Shown here: positions 8,302 to 15,197 of the stretch, in pieces
Layout: each line of letters starts with the position of its first letter
Numbering within the stretch: position 1 is the first letter of the stretch
From: Thermodesulfobacteriota bacterium
GTDB taxonomy: Bacteria > Desulfobacterota > QYQD01
Reading direction: 5' to 3'
Length of the DNA stretch: 64,000 nucleotides
NCBI GenBank assembly: GCA_031082315.1
Contig: JAVHLC010000007.1
Location: 62,001-126,000 of the forward strand
Notes under the pieces: generated by a model
Database searches by the model: none
What the model was told of the DNA's origin: nothing
The model's input: only the letters and a program-made list of their open reading frames with translations
Made by a program: the position numbers and the translations under genes

Positions 8302-8336
8302 GGCTTTTTAAAAGAGGCTTACGGGAAAATCGACTG

Positions 8337-8371
8337 ACTCGCAGGAACAGGAGGCCTCTGCTCCTGCGAGT
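8337..8371 (-). terminator. terminator after the small secreted protein gene
   Basis: 10-bp stem ACTCGCAGGA / TCCTGCGAGT around a 15-nt loop, followed on the minus strand by a TTTT run about 10 bases later. It sits 10 bp past the stop codon of the 8381-8536 gene. Confidence 0.6.
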
Positions 8372-8380
8372 TGTATCTCA

Positions 8381-8536
8381 CTATCGACCGGTACGCGGCT
8401 GAGATGCCGTACCTTGGGAAGTGGAACCTGTCGATGTTGTTCCGGATCCCGTTGTTCCCCGATTCTTGCCCCCTGATGCAAATACTGCCCCTGAGGTTAG
8501 TACGATAAACAACACAGCAATAATCAGTCTCTTCAC
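8381..8536 (-). CDS. small secreted Gly/Ser/Thr-rich protein
   Basis: 51 aa. I choose the GTG at 8536 because a full GGAGGTGAT Shine-Dalgarno lies just upstream; a longer frame to 8596 has no such site. Residues 1-21 (VKRLIIAVLFIVLTSGAVFAS) form a signal peptide. The mature part is a low-complexity GTTGSGTTSTGSTSQG tail. Probably exported; function unknown. Confidence 0.65.
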   Translation of the reverse strand: MKRLIIAVLFIVLTSGAVFASGGKNRGTTGSGTTSTGSTSQGTASQPRTGR

Positions 8537-8682
8537 ATTATCACCTCCTTTCCCCAAGTCTGGCCGGCGTATTTTTATTTTTTGTATAATCCTCATTTAT
8601 TTGTCACGAGTCAACCGTGGCCTGGATGCCCTCCTTGCCGAACAAGGCAGTCAGGTGAAGCGTCTGATCAGGCGGCCTCCTG

Positions 8683-9669
8683 TCATTGCACCACGGCATA
8701 AGCAATGGCAAAGTAAATGAGGATCGATAACAGGTCTTGAATTACAGTGGCCAGTGGTCCACTACCGAAAGCTGGATCGAGTCTGAAGGTATCCAAAAGC
8801 CAGGGAAGCGCCATAGCAGTCAACGTGGCCGTCGAGCATGCAGCAAATACAGACAGCCCCACGCAAAACGCAATGTCTGAGTCCCCCCAACGCCACCATA
8901 CCAAAGGTCCTGCAACCACCGCGAGGGCCAAGCCGATCACGAGACCGGCCAGCAGTTCCCGCGCTATCATCCTTCGCATAGTGACTCCAACGGATAGCCC
9001 GCGGACGACAACGGTTTCGGTCTGGGTGCCGACGGCATCCGCTAAATAGACGATGCCCGGGATGAAGAACGCCAGTATGATTTTGTCCTGAAGCTGTGCC
9101 TCGAACCAGCCGACAAAGTCCGCAGCGAGCAGGGCTCCGCCGAGACCTACCAGAAGCCACGGAACACGATGCCAAAAGCGGCGCTGAACCGGCTCCTCGC
9201 TGGTGGTGCGTGCAACCGCAGTGCTCTTGGTGAAGCCGCCTAAACGGGACAGATCCTCCTCGTGCTCGGACAGCAATACCGCAAGCAGCCGGTGAGGCGG
9301 GATAATCCCAACGAAGCGCCCTTCCTGGTCAACAACGGCCAAGGCGGATTCCTCGTTGCGCACGGCGCGCGATGCTGCGACTTCTTGATCTACTCCCGGC
9401 GCAACAACGGGGGCATCGCGATCCATCAGGTCTTCCAGGGTAGTATCAGCGGCTGCCGCCAGTAAATTCTCGATCCTTACCACTCCCAGAAACTTCTTAT
9501 GATCGCAAACGACTACGTGAGTCGCACACTCATATCGCTGCCCCATTAGCTGTTGTCGGGTTTCATCAGCACGATGTCCCGGGGAAAAGACCGGAACCTC
9601 GGTAGAAGCATGCTCCGCAGCGGTCTCGAAGGTAACGTGCTCAGTAGCTACTAGTGGATCTCTCGGCAT
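8683..9669 (-). CDS. MgtE-like magnesium/divalent cation transporter lacking the N domain
   Basis: 328 aa. Two CBS domains (about residues 30-85 and 85-140, with VVVCDHKKFLGVVRI and ALAVVDQEGRFVGII) are followed by the MgtE membrane domain. That domain has about five hydrophobic helices, including PWLLVGLGGALLAADFVGWF and IPGIVYLADAVGTQTETVVVRGL; the last matches the conserved MgtE pore region. Canonical MgtE (~450 aa) begins with a helical N domain, which is absent here. CBS domains normally close the channel when Mg is abundant. The gene is GC-richer than its neighbours and starts 33 bp after TA debris, which suggests insertion into or replacement of older sequence. Confidence 0.87.
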   Translation of the reverse strand: MPRDPLVATEHVTFETAAEHASTEVPVFSPGHRADETRQQLMGQRYECATHVVVCDHKKFLGVVRIENLLAAAADTTLEDLMDRDAPVVAPGVDQEVAASRAVRNEESALAVVDQEGRFVGIIPPHRLLAVLLSEHEEDLSRLGGFTKSTAVARTTSEEPVQRRFWHRVPWLLVGLGGALLAADFVGWFEAQLQDKIILAFFIPGIVYLADAVGTQTETVVVRGLSVGVTMRRMIARELLAGLVIGLALAVVAGPLVWWRWGDSDIAFCVGLSVFAACSTATLTAMALPWLLDTFRLDPAFGSGPLATVIQDLLSILIYFAIAYAVVQ

Positions 9670-9701
9670 GCAACACCCCCGGTTATCCGATTAGGCCGTC
9701 T

Positions 9702-9776
9702 TTACAGCATCCATTCTCCGCGCTCATAGGACTCCAGGATATCTTTTTCTTCTGCATCCAATACTGTTTTTTTCAT
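9702..9776 (-). pseudogene. truncated antitoxin (CopG/BrnA-like N-terminus)
   Basis: An ATG with a GAGGT Shine-Dalgarno at correct spacing encodes 24 residues, MKKTVLDAEEKDILESYERG then EWML and a stop. 'Leu-Asp-x-Glu-Glu...Glu-x-Gly-Glu-Trp' is the typical opening of small ribbon-helix-helix antitoxins of the CopG/BrnA type. The ribbon-helix-helix itself is missing, so this is a remnant cut off next to the mgtE start. Confidence 0.6.
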
Positions 9777-9812
9777 TTTTGTGACCTCACATATTTGTTC
9801 GTCGCTTTTCTG

Positions 9813-9949
9813 CATCGAATATGTCAACATGAGAACCAGAGAGGCGATAGAATCTAAAAAAAAGGGGGGAGAGAGATTTTCTTCATTAAAAGAACTGCAA
9901 AACGAATATGCATAAAACCTACCGCCTGGAAATCTCGCCTGCGGGTTAA
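9813..9949 (+). pseudogene. second, 5'-truncated copy of the antitoxin plus toxin stub
   Basis: The frame IEYVNMRTREAIESK...SSLKELQNEYA (9814-9915) repeats the C-terminus of the 4479-4700 product with a one-residue insertion and a few changes. The same MHKTYRLEISPAG stub overlaps it (9908-9949). No start region is present. Confidence 0.75.
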
Positions 9950-9996
9950 CTCTCAAAAGTCAATTAAATCTGGTCGAATGATAAATTACATAAAAA
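9813..9996 (+). repeat. direct repeat copy B
   Basis: Same orientation and about 95% identical to 4601-4781. The two copies bracket 5.0 kb containing the intron fragment, catalase-PerR and MgtE genes. Confidence 0.9.
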
Positions 9997-10024
9997 ACGG
10001 TTCGATTCGCTATATTTCAATATG

Positions 10025-10402
10025 CTATGGCCTGAATTTTTTGATTTGAAGATTGCTTATGACTTTATAGTGTTTGTCGTTCCCTGTGAGAACAGGAATG
10101 CCGTAAGCCATTGCTGTGGCGCCTATTAGTGCATCTGCTACTTGCATTGAATGGCTAAGGAAGTGCTGTTCAACATAAGACATTGCCTTTGCAGAGATTT
10201 CTTCTGAAATATAAAGGAGTTGTGCGTTCCAGGCATGGAGACCCTTGCGAAGATTATTCAATTCTTTTTTGTTTCTCATTCCTTGGACAAGCTCCATATA
10301 GCTCACAACGGAGATATAGAGATTATTCAGATTCTCAATGGCTTGGTAGGCCTTCTCGTTTCCTTTCAAGTACCAAATGAGCACATCTGTATCGACAAGC
10401 AT
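10025..10402 (-). CDS. VapC-type PIN-domain toxin
   Basis: 125 aa PIN ribonuclease. The four acidic positions are visible: D4 in MLVDTDVLIWYL, the Glu of SYMELVQGM, the Asp of VADALIGATA and the Asp of LTGNDKHYK. VapC toxins cut tRNA or rRNA in a Mg-dependent way. It directly abuts the antitoxin gene (10402/10403). Confidence 0.93.
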   Translation of the reverse strand: MLVDTDVLIWYLKGNEKAYQAIENLNNLYISVVSYMELVQGMRNKKELNNLRKGLHAWNAQLLYISEEISAKAMSYVEQHFLSHSMQVADALIGATAMAYGIPVLTGNDKHYKVISNLQIKKFRP

Positions 10403-10636
10403 TTAGAATCTTCCTTTTCTTAACTTCCGGACATACGCATTAACATTTTCGACGTTGTCGTTATCTTTCCACATGCCGAACAACTTATTTTTTTCTGTTT
10501 TGTTTTTAATTTCCCGATAGGGAACGAGCTTGGCACAAGGCTTGCCACGGAAAGTGATAATGACCTCTTCCCCTCTTCCGACAGAATCGATGAGTTCTTT
10601 TGAGCGAAATCTCAGATCTTTTGCTGTGGCTTTCAT
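10403..10636 (-). CDS. Phd/YefM-type antitoxin of the VapC pair
   Basis: 77 aa from the ATG at 10636, chosen because GGAGGA precedes it; the longer frame to 10753 runs through the promoter. The Phd fold is seen in KATAKDLRFRSKELIDSVGRGEEVIITFRGKPCAKLVP, followed by a charged C-terminal tail with DNVENVNAYVRKL that should wrap the toxin. The promoter carries a perfect 24-bp palindrome, so the complex probably represses itself. Confidence 0.88.
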   Translation of the reverse strand: MKATAKDLRFRSKELIDSVGRGEEVIITFRGKPCAKLVPYREIKNKTEKNKLFGMWKDNDNVENVNAYVRKLRKGRF

Positions 10637-10655
10637 CGGAATCCTCCAAGGGTTA

Positions 10656-10698
10656 AGTTTATACTTTAAAGTATAAACTCCATAGCCTTCTGAGTCAA
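10656..10698 (-). promoter_or_regulatory. promoter and perfect-palindrome operator of the VapC/Phd pair
   Basis: On the minus strand, TTGACT (10693-10698), a 17-bp spacer and TATACT (10670-10675). The -10 box is inside a perfect 24-bp palindrome, AGTTTATACTTT followed by AAAGTATAAACT (10656-10679). Confidence 0.85.
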
Positions 10699-10735
10699 AT
10701 AAAAATATTGAGGCAAATGTTGCGAGGTTATCTAT

Positions 10736-10780
10736 GTTCCGAACGCCGGGCATGCGTTTCCATCTGTCGAACGTTATGCA
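10736..10780 (-). other. possible degenerate attC remnant after the TIR-HAD gene
   Basis: About 35 bp past the TIR-HAD stop, the minus strand reads GCATAACGTTCGACAG...GGCGTTCGGAAC, with an ATAACG-type box as in the other three sites. A full palindromic partner is not seen. It may be a broken cassette end, deleted where the VapC/Phd locus joins. Confidence 0.3.
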
Positions 10781-10809
10781 ATGTGAGAAACAACGTCACC
10801 ATCGATCTT

Positions 10810-12636
10810 TTATATGTGATTTTGCAGTTCTTTTAAAATCTGTGCCCATTTGTCAGCCAACTGGCGACAAGAGCGAAATATCACCCTCGCACCTGCAACC
10901 TCCAAGGCAATATCTTCAAGAATACCTGTATTGACAGCAATGCAATATGCCCCACTTTTGTCAGCAGATTCGATACCTAATGGTGCGTTTTCAATTACAA
11001 TTGCATCTTCGGCGCAAATTTTGGCTTTCAAAACTGCTATAAGATAAGGGAATGGATACGGCTTCCCGATGGCATAGTCATTGCCTGTTATGATATTTTC
11101 AATTGGAATAACGCCTGAAAAATTTTTGACAATTTGCTCTTTTATGCCATCCTTTGTAGACCCAGTAACAACCCACATTCCGAGATTGGATTTTCTTATC
11201 GCTTCAACTAGCTCTGTGGCACCTTCTTGAATATGAGAGTGCCCCAACTGAGTTAGCACTTCAGCTTTTCTTTTTAATACTGCATCAATTTGAGAAATAG
11301 TAATGTCTTTAATTTTTTGTGCCTTTAAGAAGGCCTCTACTGTTGCTCTTCCCGGTCTTCCTTCTTGTCTGTAAACCTCAATTTCTGGAAATTCTATACC
11401 GATCAATTTGAAACTTTCTTGCCATGCAGTTACATAATTTGGCAAAGAATTATACAAAACACCATCCATATCCAAAAAGACGGCTTTAGGATTACAGCAA
11501 GGCTGCCGGACCGCTTGTCTCCAGCCCATCAAATTATCTACGCATTTTTTTTCCTCATTCCATGTGCGACATGTTTTTTTGAAAGTATTAGTTGTCTGAA
11601 TTAATTCATTTATAAGAAATTTGCCTATATCTGTTTTACTGGTTACCCAAAGGCTTTGTGACTTGTTCATACCTTTGTAATTGCTACCCCCTATGAGAAT
11701 AGGATTTTCTGCATTCTCATAGAAGGCGATAATTGCCTCTGTTTCATCAAAAAGATATGCACGCTTTGAAGGTGGGGAGTCATAAAAATATTGTTCCACT
11801 TTGACTGCATCATTTTCTTTAAACTCATCTTCGAGAGCTATAGACGCCTGTAAGGATATTTTATATTTATTCCATTGTTTCACTGATGCGCCATCTCTTA
11901 TGCGTAAAATATTACATGATTGCTGCTCGCTTAAATCAGCAAATAATGACCTCTTAAAAATATGAATTTGTTTTCTCCCTTGCACTCTGTAGTGATTTAT
12001 AGCGCCAGCTTCTACTTCATTAGTATAAGTGATGATTGAAATGTTGCTTACATCAGGATCGGACAGTTTTCTGTGGAGAATTTCAGAGGCTTTCAGTTTA
12101 TCGATTAGCTTTATATTTAATGCGTCCAAGAACTTGCATTCATTTAATTCGTCTATCTTAGAAAGCTTATCAAATAAGATTTTACTTTCCTTTATAAATT
12201 GCAGTGATTGAGTATTAATTAATTCTCTATTTGGAGAGGGAACTACTTCTGAAAGCATTTGGAATAGCAGTTTGGCTAAGTCGTCTTCTTTATCTGCTGC
12301 ATATATAACATAAGCGGAAAGTGGAGATGGAAGGTCGGATTTGGTAATGCCAACGGTGAGCGGTACGACATTAGCTCCCTTTGAGCCAGCCACATACCCG
12401 CTTTCATACAAAAGCCAGGGACGTAAATAACTGTTAGGTGTTAAAATGGTAATTATTTTGTCAGCTTTTCTTAACTGTTCATGAATCTCATTCCATAGCA
12501 CATCGCCTGGTTTTAGGCCATCTAGTGAAGATGATAACCAAGGGTCTATCAACCCCAATGATACTGAGGATAATAGTTGTTTAACCTTTTCTGCAATTTC
12601 CTTGTCTACTAATGCATGACTAAGAAATACTTTCAT
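10810..12636 (-). CDS. TIR domain - unknown middle region - HAD phosphatase fusion protein
   Basis: About 608 aa from ATG 12636 (GGTGA upstream; an earlier ATG at 12648 adds MVNH). Residue numbers here are from 12648. Residues ~5-130 form a TIR domain: KVFLSHALVDKEIAEKV, ADKIITILTPNSYLRPWLLYESGYV and NVVPLTVG. E82 in WLLYE is in the place of the catalytic Glu of NAD-consuming TIRs. Residues ~150-375 are unrecognised, with the patch YLFDETEAIIAFYENAENP. Residues ~385-610 are a HAD hydrolase of the beta-phosphoglucomutase-like group: FLDMDGVLYNS (D393, D395), VVTGST, GKPYPFPY (K529) and VIENAPLGIESA. Asn554 stands where a metal-binding Asp is usual. No signal peptide or membrane segment is seen. 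AT-rich relative to neighbours, and in a cassette-like array. Defence function is inference. Confidence 0.85.
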   Translation of the reverse strand: MKVFLSHALVDKEIAEKVKQLLSSVSLGLIDPWLSSSLDGLKPGDVLWNEIHEQLRKADKIITILTPNSYLRPWLLYESGYVAGSKGANVVPLTVGITKSDLPSPLSAYVIYAADKEDDLAKLLFQMLSEVVPSPNRELINTQSLQFIKESKILFDKLSKIDELNECKFLDALNIKLIDKLKASEILHRKLSDPDVSNISIITYTNEVEAGAINHYRVQGRKQIHIFKRSLFADLSEQQSCNILRIRDGASVKQWNKYKISLQASIALEDEFKENDAVKVEQYFYDSPPSKRAYLFDETEAIIAFYENAENPILIGGSNYKGMNKSQSLWVTSKTDIGKFLINELIQTTNTFKKTCRTWNEEKKCVDNLMGWRQAVRQPCCNPKAVFLDMDGVLYNSLPNYVTAWQESFKLIGIEFPEIEVYRQEGRPGRATVEAFLKAQKIKDITISQIDAVLKRKAEVLTQLGHSHIQEGATELVEAIRKSNLGMWVVTGSTKDGIKEQIVKNFSGVIPIENIITGNDYAIGKPYPFPYLIAVLKAKICAEDAIVIENAPLGIESADKSGAYCIAVNTGILEDIALEVAGARVIFRSCRQLADKWAQILKELQNHI

Positions 12637-12670
12637 ATGATTCACCATTCATTTCATGTAGTTGCCTCGT

Positions 12671-12804
12671 ATAACGGGCTGCGGATGAGGAGCGCCCGGA
12701 GGGCGTCTGCTCAATCCGCAGGTTGTGAGGCGCTTTGCGCCGAGCAATCAGCGGATTCTTTTCATCCGCAGCGGAACTTACATCCGAGTGAATGCAGTTG
12801 TTAT
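12671..12804 (-). repeat. attC-like recombination site 1 (after the PD-(D/E)XK gene)
   Basis: About 134-bp imperfect palindrome bounded by ATAAC (12671-12675) and GTTAT (12800-12804). Inner arms are GCTGCGGATGA and TCATCCGCAGC, and a smaller internal hairpin GGCGCTTTGCGCC is present. The stop codon of the upstream (higher-coordinate) gene lies inside the outer box, as is common for integron cassettes. Confidence 0.65.
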
Positions 12805-14312
12805 GTTCCCGCGATTTCGGCGTCGTTGAGTTCGCCACCGCGCGCACCATCCGGGAAAATGTACTTTGAATAGTGATCAATGTGATGATGCACAAATCTG
12901 TTGACCTCAGGCTCTGTGTTCCGCTGGATCACTTGATGAAACTCCCTTCCTCGTGCAGCCCCATCGTCTCGAGTCTCAAGGTCGAGCTTTCCCCGGAGGA
13001 TGGCCTGCGCCACAGTCGGTGCGTCATACATAACTTGGAACAGGGATTCGATATCTTCCAGGTCAGAGAAGAAGACCCGTTCCTGAGAGACCAACTCTTT
13101 GGAGCAATCTCGGATGGCCAAAGGACGGAGAACACCGTCAGAAACGAACAGAGGCTCGTAGTGAACAAGGATCTTGAGAACGTGGTCGTGATCGCCAATG
13201 TCCGCAGCAGTTGCGTCTAGTTGCCGGATTCCGTCGGACAGTTTTGGCAAGTAGGCTCTTATGGCTGCCGGATCTGGGTAGTTCCTTCTGACTGCCAAAG
13301 GAATAAACGCGGATTTGAGCTCAATTATGAACGTCCAGTCGTGGTATTGCAGAATCCAGTCCGCGTTCCGCCTTCCGGGGATCTCGGCAACTCTCCTGAA
13401 AGAGTCTCGCGGGAAGTAGTATTTGAGTAGTTCCTCGAAGTACAGGTCGAACAACTTGCCGAAGTGCCGAACAAAGGTCTCCTGGTCGGAACGGTTTGGC
13501 AGAGACATAAAATGGTCTCGGAGAATCCAGTAGGGTCCATCCGCGATCTTGCGAGCAAGAAAGTACTCATTAACGGCAATTCGCCGGTTCGTAGCAGTCC
13601 GAACAATCGGCCATGCGAAGAAGGCGTTTTCGGCCAGCGGGCTCTGTCGGATCTGACGGTAGTCTGCCGTATAAAAGTCCATCAGCCGATGAACGTTTGC
13701 GGTAGTGATGGCCTCATCGAGCTTGCCGCTCCTCCTGTCAAAGCTGAAGTGGGTCAAGTCAGTATTTCTCCCACCGACAGCATACAGGGCGAATGCCAGC
13801 TTCCTGAAGGTGCGGAGATCGAACCCGGTAGCCTCCTGACATATCGAATCTAGTCCAAGATTCGGGAAAGCACAGGGTGAGAGCACTTCGAGGATTTCCA
13901 CTTGTCGATTGAACTCGGCGCGAATCCTATGGAGCTCCTGATACCAGAACTGCTTCTGCGAGAAGCCAAGTGTAAATCCCATGGTTGCGTCTTCACCGCT
14001 CAGGCCTTCAAACCATGCGCTGCCAACTCGGCCGTCCCTTTCGTGGAAGAGGTTCATCAACTCCACGAGATCCTCTCGGCTGGGCATCCGACTTGCAAAA
14101 TCATGGGTATGCAGTATTGCAAGGTAAGCGAGGTCCGATAGCTGCCAAGCCGTAAGCGTGACTGGGGCGCGACGAACAAGTAAGCCGTGTTGTTGCTCCA
14201 GTGTCTCTTCGGCTATCGGCTTCTGGTCATCATACAACTGCCGGATGCGGGTGCCAATAAGGAGAAGCAACTCGTCCAATATGTATCTTCGGAGTGCGCC
14301 TTCGATATCCAT
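12801..14312 (-). CDS. predicted PD-(D/E)XK-type nuclease, otherwise unknown
   Basis: 503 aa, soluble. Residues ~300-345 contain AEIPGRRNADWIL...WTFIIELKSAFIPL. D318 followed 13 residues later by E331-x-K333 between hydrophobic strands is the Asp...(Glu-x-Lys) core of the PD-(D/E)XK nuclease fold, which cuts DNA in many restriction and defence proteins. The N-terminal 290 residues are helical and unlike anything I recognise. The gene starts about 15 bases after an attC-like site and ends inside another, so it looks like a complete cassette. Base composition is near 54% GC, far from the AT-rich TIR gene beside it. Confidence 0.75.
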   Translation of the reverse strand: MDIEGALRRYILDELLLLIGTRIRQLYDDQKPIAEETLEQQHGLLVRRAPVTLTAWQLSDLAYLAILHTHDFASRMPSREDLVELMNLFHERDGRVGSAWFEGLSGEDATMGFTLGFSQKQFWYQELHRIRAEFNRQVEILEVLSPCAFPNLGLDSICQEATGFDLRTFRKLAFALYAVGGRNTDLTHFSFDRRSGKLDEAITTANVHRLMDFYTADYRQIRQSPLAENAFFAWPIVRTATNRRIAVNEYFLARKIADGPYWILRDHFMSLPNRSDQETFVRHFGKLFDLYFEELLKYYFPRDSFRRVAEIPGRRNADWILQYHDWTFIIELKSAFIPLAVRRNYPDPAAIRAYLPKLSDGIRQLDATAADIGDHDHVLKILVHYEPLFVSDGVLRPLAIRDCSKELVSQERVFFSDLEDIESLFQVMYDAPTVAQAILRGKLDLETRDDGAARGREFHQVIQRNTEPEVNRFVHHHIDHYSKYIFPDGARGGELNDAEIAGT

Positions 14313-14313
14313 T

Positions 14314-14397
14314 AGCGTCTATCCCCCTAAACAGTGGGTGCCTCCATCCTGGCGCGGCCTTTGCCGACGCCTGCACCCACGTTCAGAACATAACGCT
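14314..14397 (-). repeat. attC-like recombination site 2 (after the DUF2971 gene)
   Basis: Nested inverted repeats: outer AGCGT (14314-14318) / ACGCT (14393-14397), middle CTAAAC / GTTCAG (14327-14332, 14381-14386) and inner GTGGGTGC / GCACCCAC (14334-14341, 14373-14380). One extra-helical base lies between the inner boxes, and a GC-rich centre closes the structure. This is R/L-box attC architecture in a ~60-84 bp element between two genes. Confidence 0.62.
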
Positions 14398-14400
14398 GAT

Positions 14401-15141
14401 TCATGCTTCGACGATCTCAATGAGGAACTCACCTTGTCTGAGGATCGCCTCTTTGAATTCGATTTCTGGCTGATGCCGAAGAGCTTGTGCGACCATGATT
14501 CGATCAGACTCTGGCATTCGAGCACCAAAGATTACGGAGACTACCGACGAAGGAGCTTGATAGGCCTTGTCCCCTTCGTTCATCATGACACGCCACTCCT
14601 GCTCATACGACCAGCACTTCGCCTTTGTGAGCCACAGTGCGTCTAATGCCTCTTCGTTGTCTGGAGGAGCGAAGTCAGCCACGGTCAGGCTCGGTACTGA
14701 ATCTTCGTATCGCACTTCATGCGCTAGCTCTCGAAACTTGGTGCCCTCACAGCAGTCGTATCCGATGCAGAACCCGCGATGGTGGTTGGCATAGTGCGAC
14801 CACATCAGCAGATGGTTTGGTAATGCACTAAACGAGCAAATGCCCATGTTTTGAACCAACTTCAGCAAGCTGTCCCTGAAACGCTCGAACGCTTCCTTAT
14901 CCCCGGGCCAGACATCTTGAAGATGTTCAGGCCGCAGTCTATCTGACTTGGCACGCTCCATAGCCACAGATATTGCGTGCATGACGGACTCCTTGTACTT
15001 CTGGCGGTCCAGCGTTATGGCGCAATCGAACGGATCGTTGAAGCTCTTTGGCTTCGCTAGCCAAATGGTATTGTTGGTCAACGCGGCCAGCGAATGGGCG
15101 CTTAGTGATTGGTACTTGTACAGAAAATCTGGAGTCGCCAT
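14401..15141 (-). CDS. DUF2971 family protein
   Basis: 246 aa. Family hallmarks are in order: FLYKYQSLS, TIWLAKPKSFNDPFDC (residues ~26-40), ICSFSALPNHLLMWSHYANHHRGFCIGY (~101-128) and CWSYEQEWRVM (~176-186). The DUF2971 family has no established biochemical activity. Its conserved acidic/aromatic pattern suggests an enzyme, and members often occur in accessory islands. The ATG lies 5 bases after an attC-like site, and the stop lies just before the next one. Confidence 0.85.
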   Translation of the reverse strand: MATPDFLYKYQSLSAHSLAALTNNTIWLAKPKSFNDPFDCAITLDRQKYKESVMHAISVAMERAKSDRLRPEHLQDVWPGDKEAFERFRDSLLKLVQNMGICSFSALPNHLLMWSHYANHHRGFCIGYDCCEGTKFRELAHEVRYEDSVPSLTVADFAPPDNEEALDALWLTKAKCWSYEQEWRVMMNEGDKAYQAPSSVVSVIFGARMPESDRIMVAQALRHQPEIEFKEAILRQGEFLIEIVEA

Positions 15142-15146
15142 AGCTG

Positions 15147-15197
15147 TAACGGTTTAACGGGCTGCGGATTCTCCTCATCCGCAGCCCGTTGGCGTTA
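15147..15197 (-). repeat. attC-like recombination site 3
   Basis: Compact 51-bp palindrome. The perfect 14-bp inner arms AACGGGCTGCGGAT / ATCCGCAGCCCGTT surround a 7-nt loop. Outer TAACG / CGTTA boxes are separated from the arms by unequal unpaired spacers (4 and 2 nt). The stop of the 15195-16088 gene is within the outer box. This is the clearest attC-like element of the array. Confidence 0.7.

Noticed and set aside
9702-9956. 84-codon reading of the truncated antitoxin region
   Set aside because: Only the last 24 codons, after a good Shine-Dalgarno, look like protein; the upstream part is antisense to the duplicated TA segment.
4700-10020. Prophage or plasmid island
   Set aside because: No phage structural, replication or integrase genes; the region is better explained by small mobile pieces and recombination.
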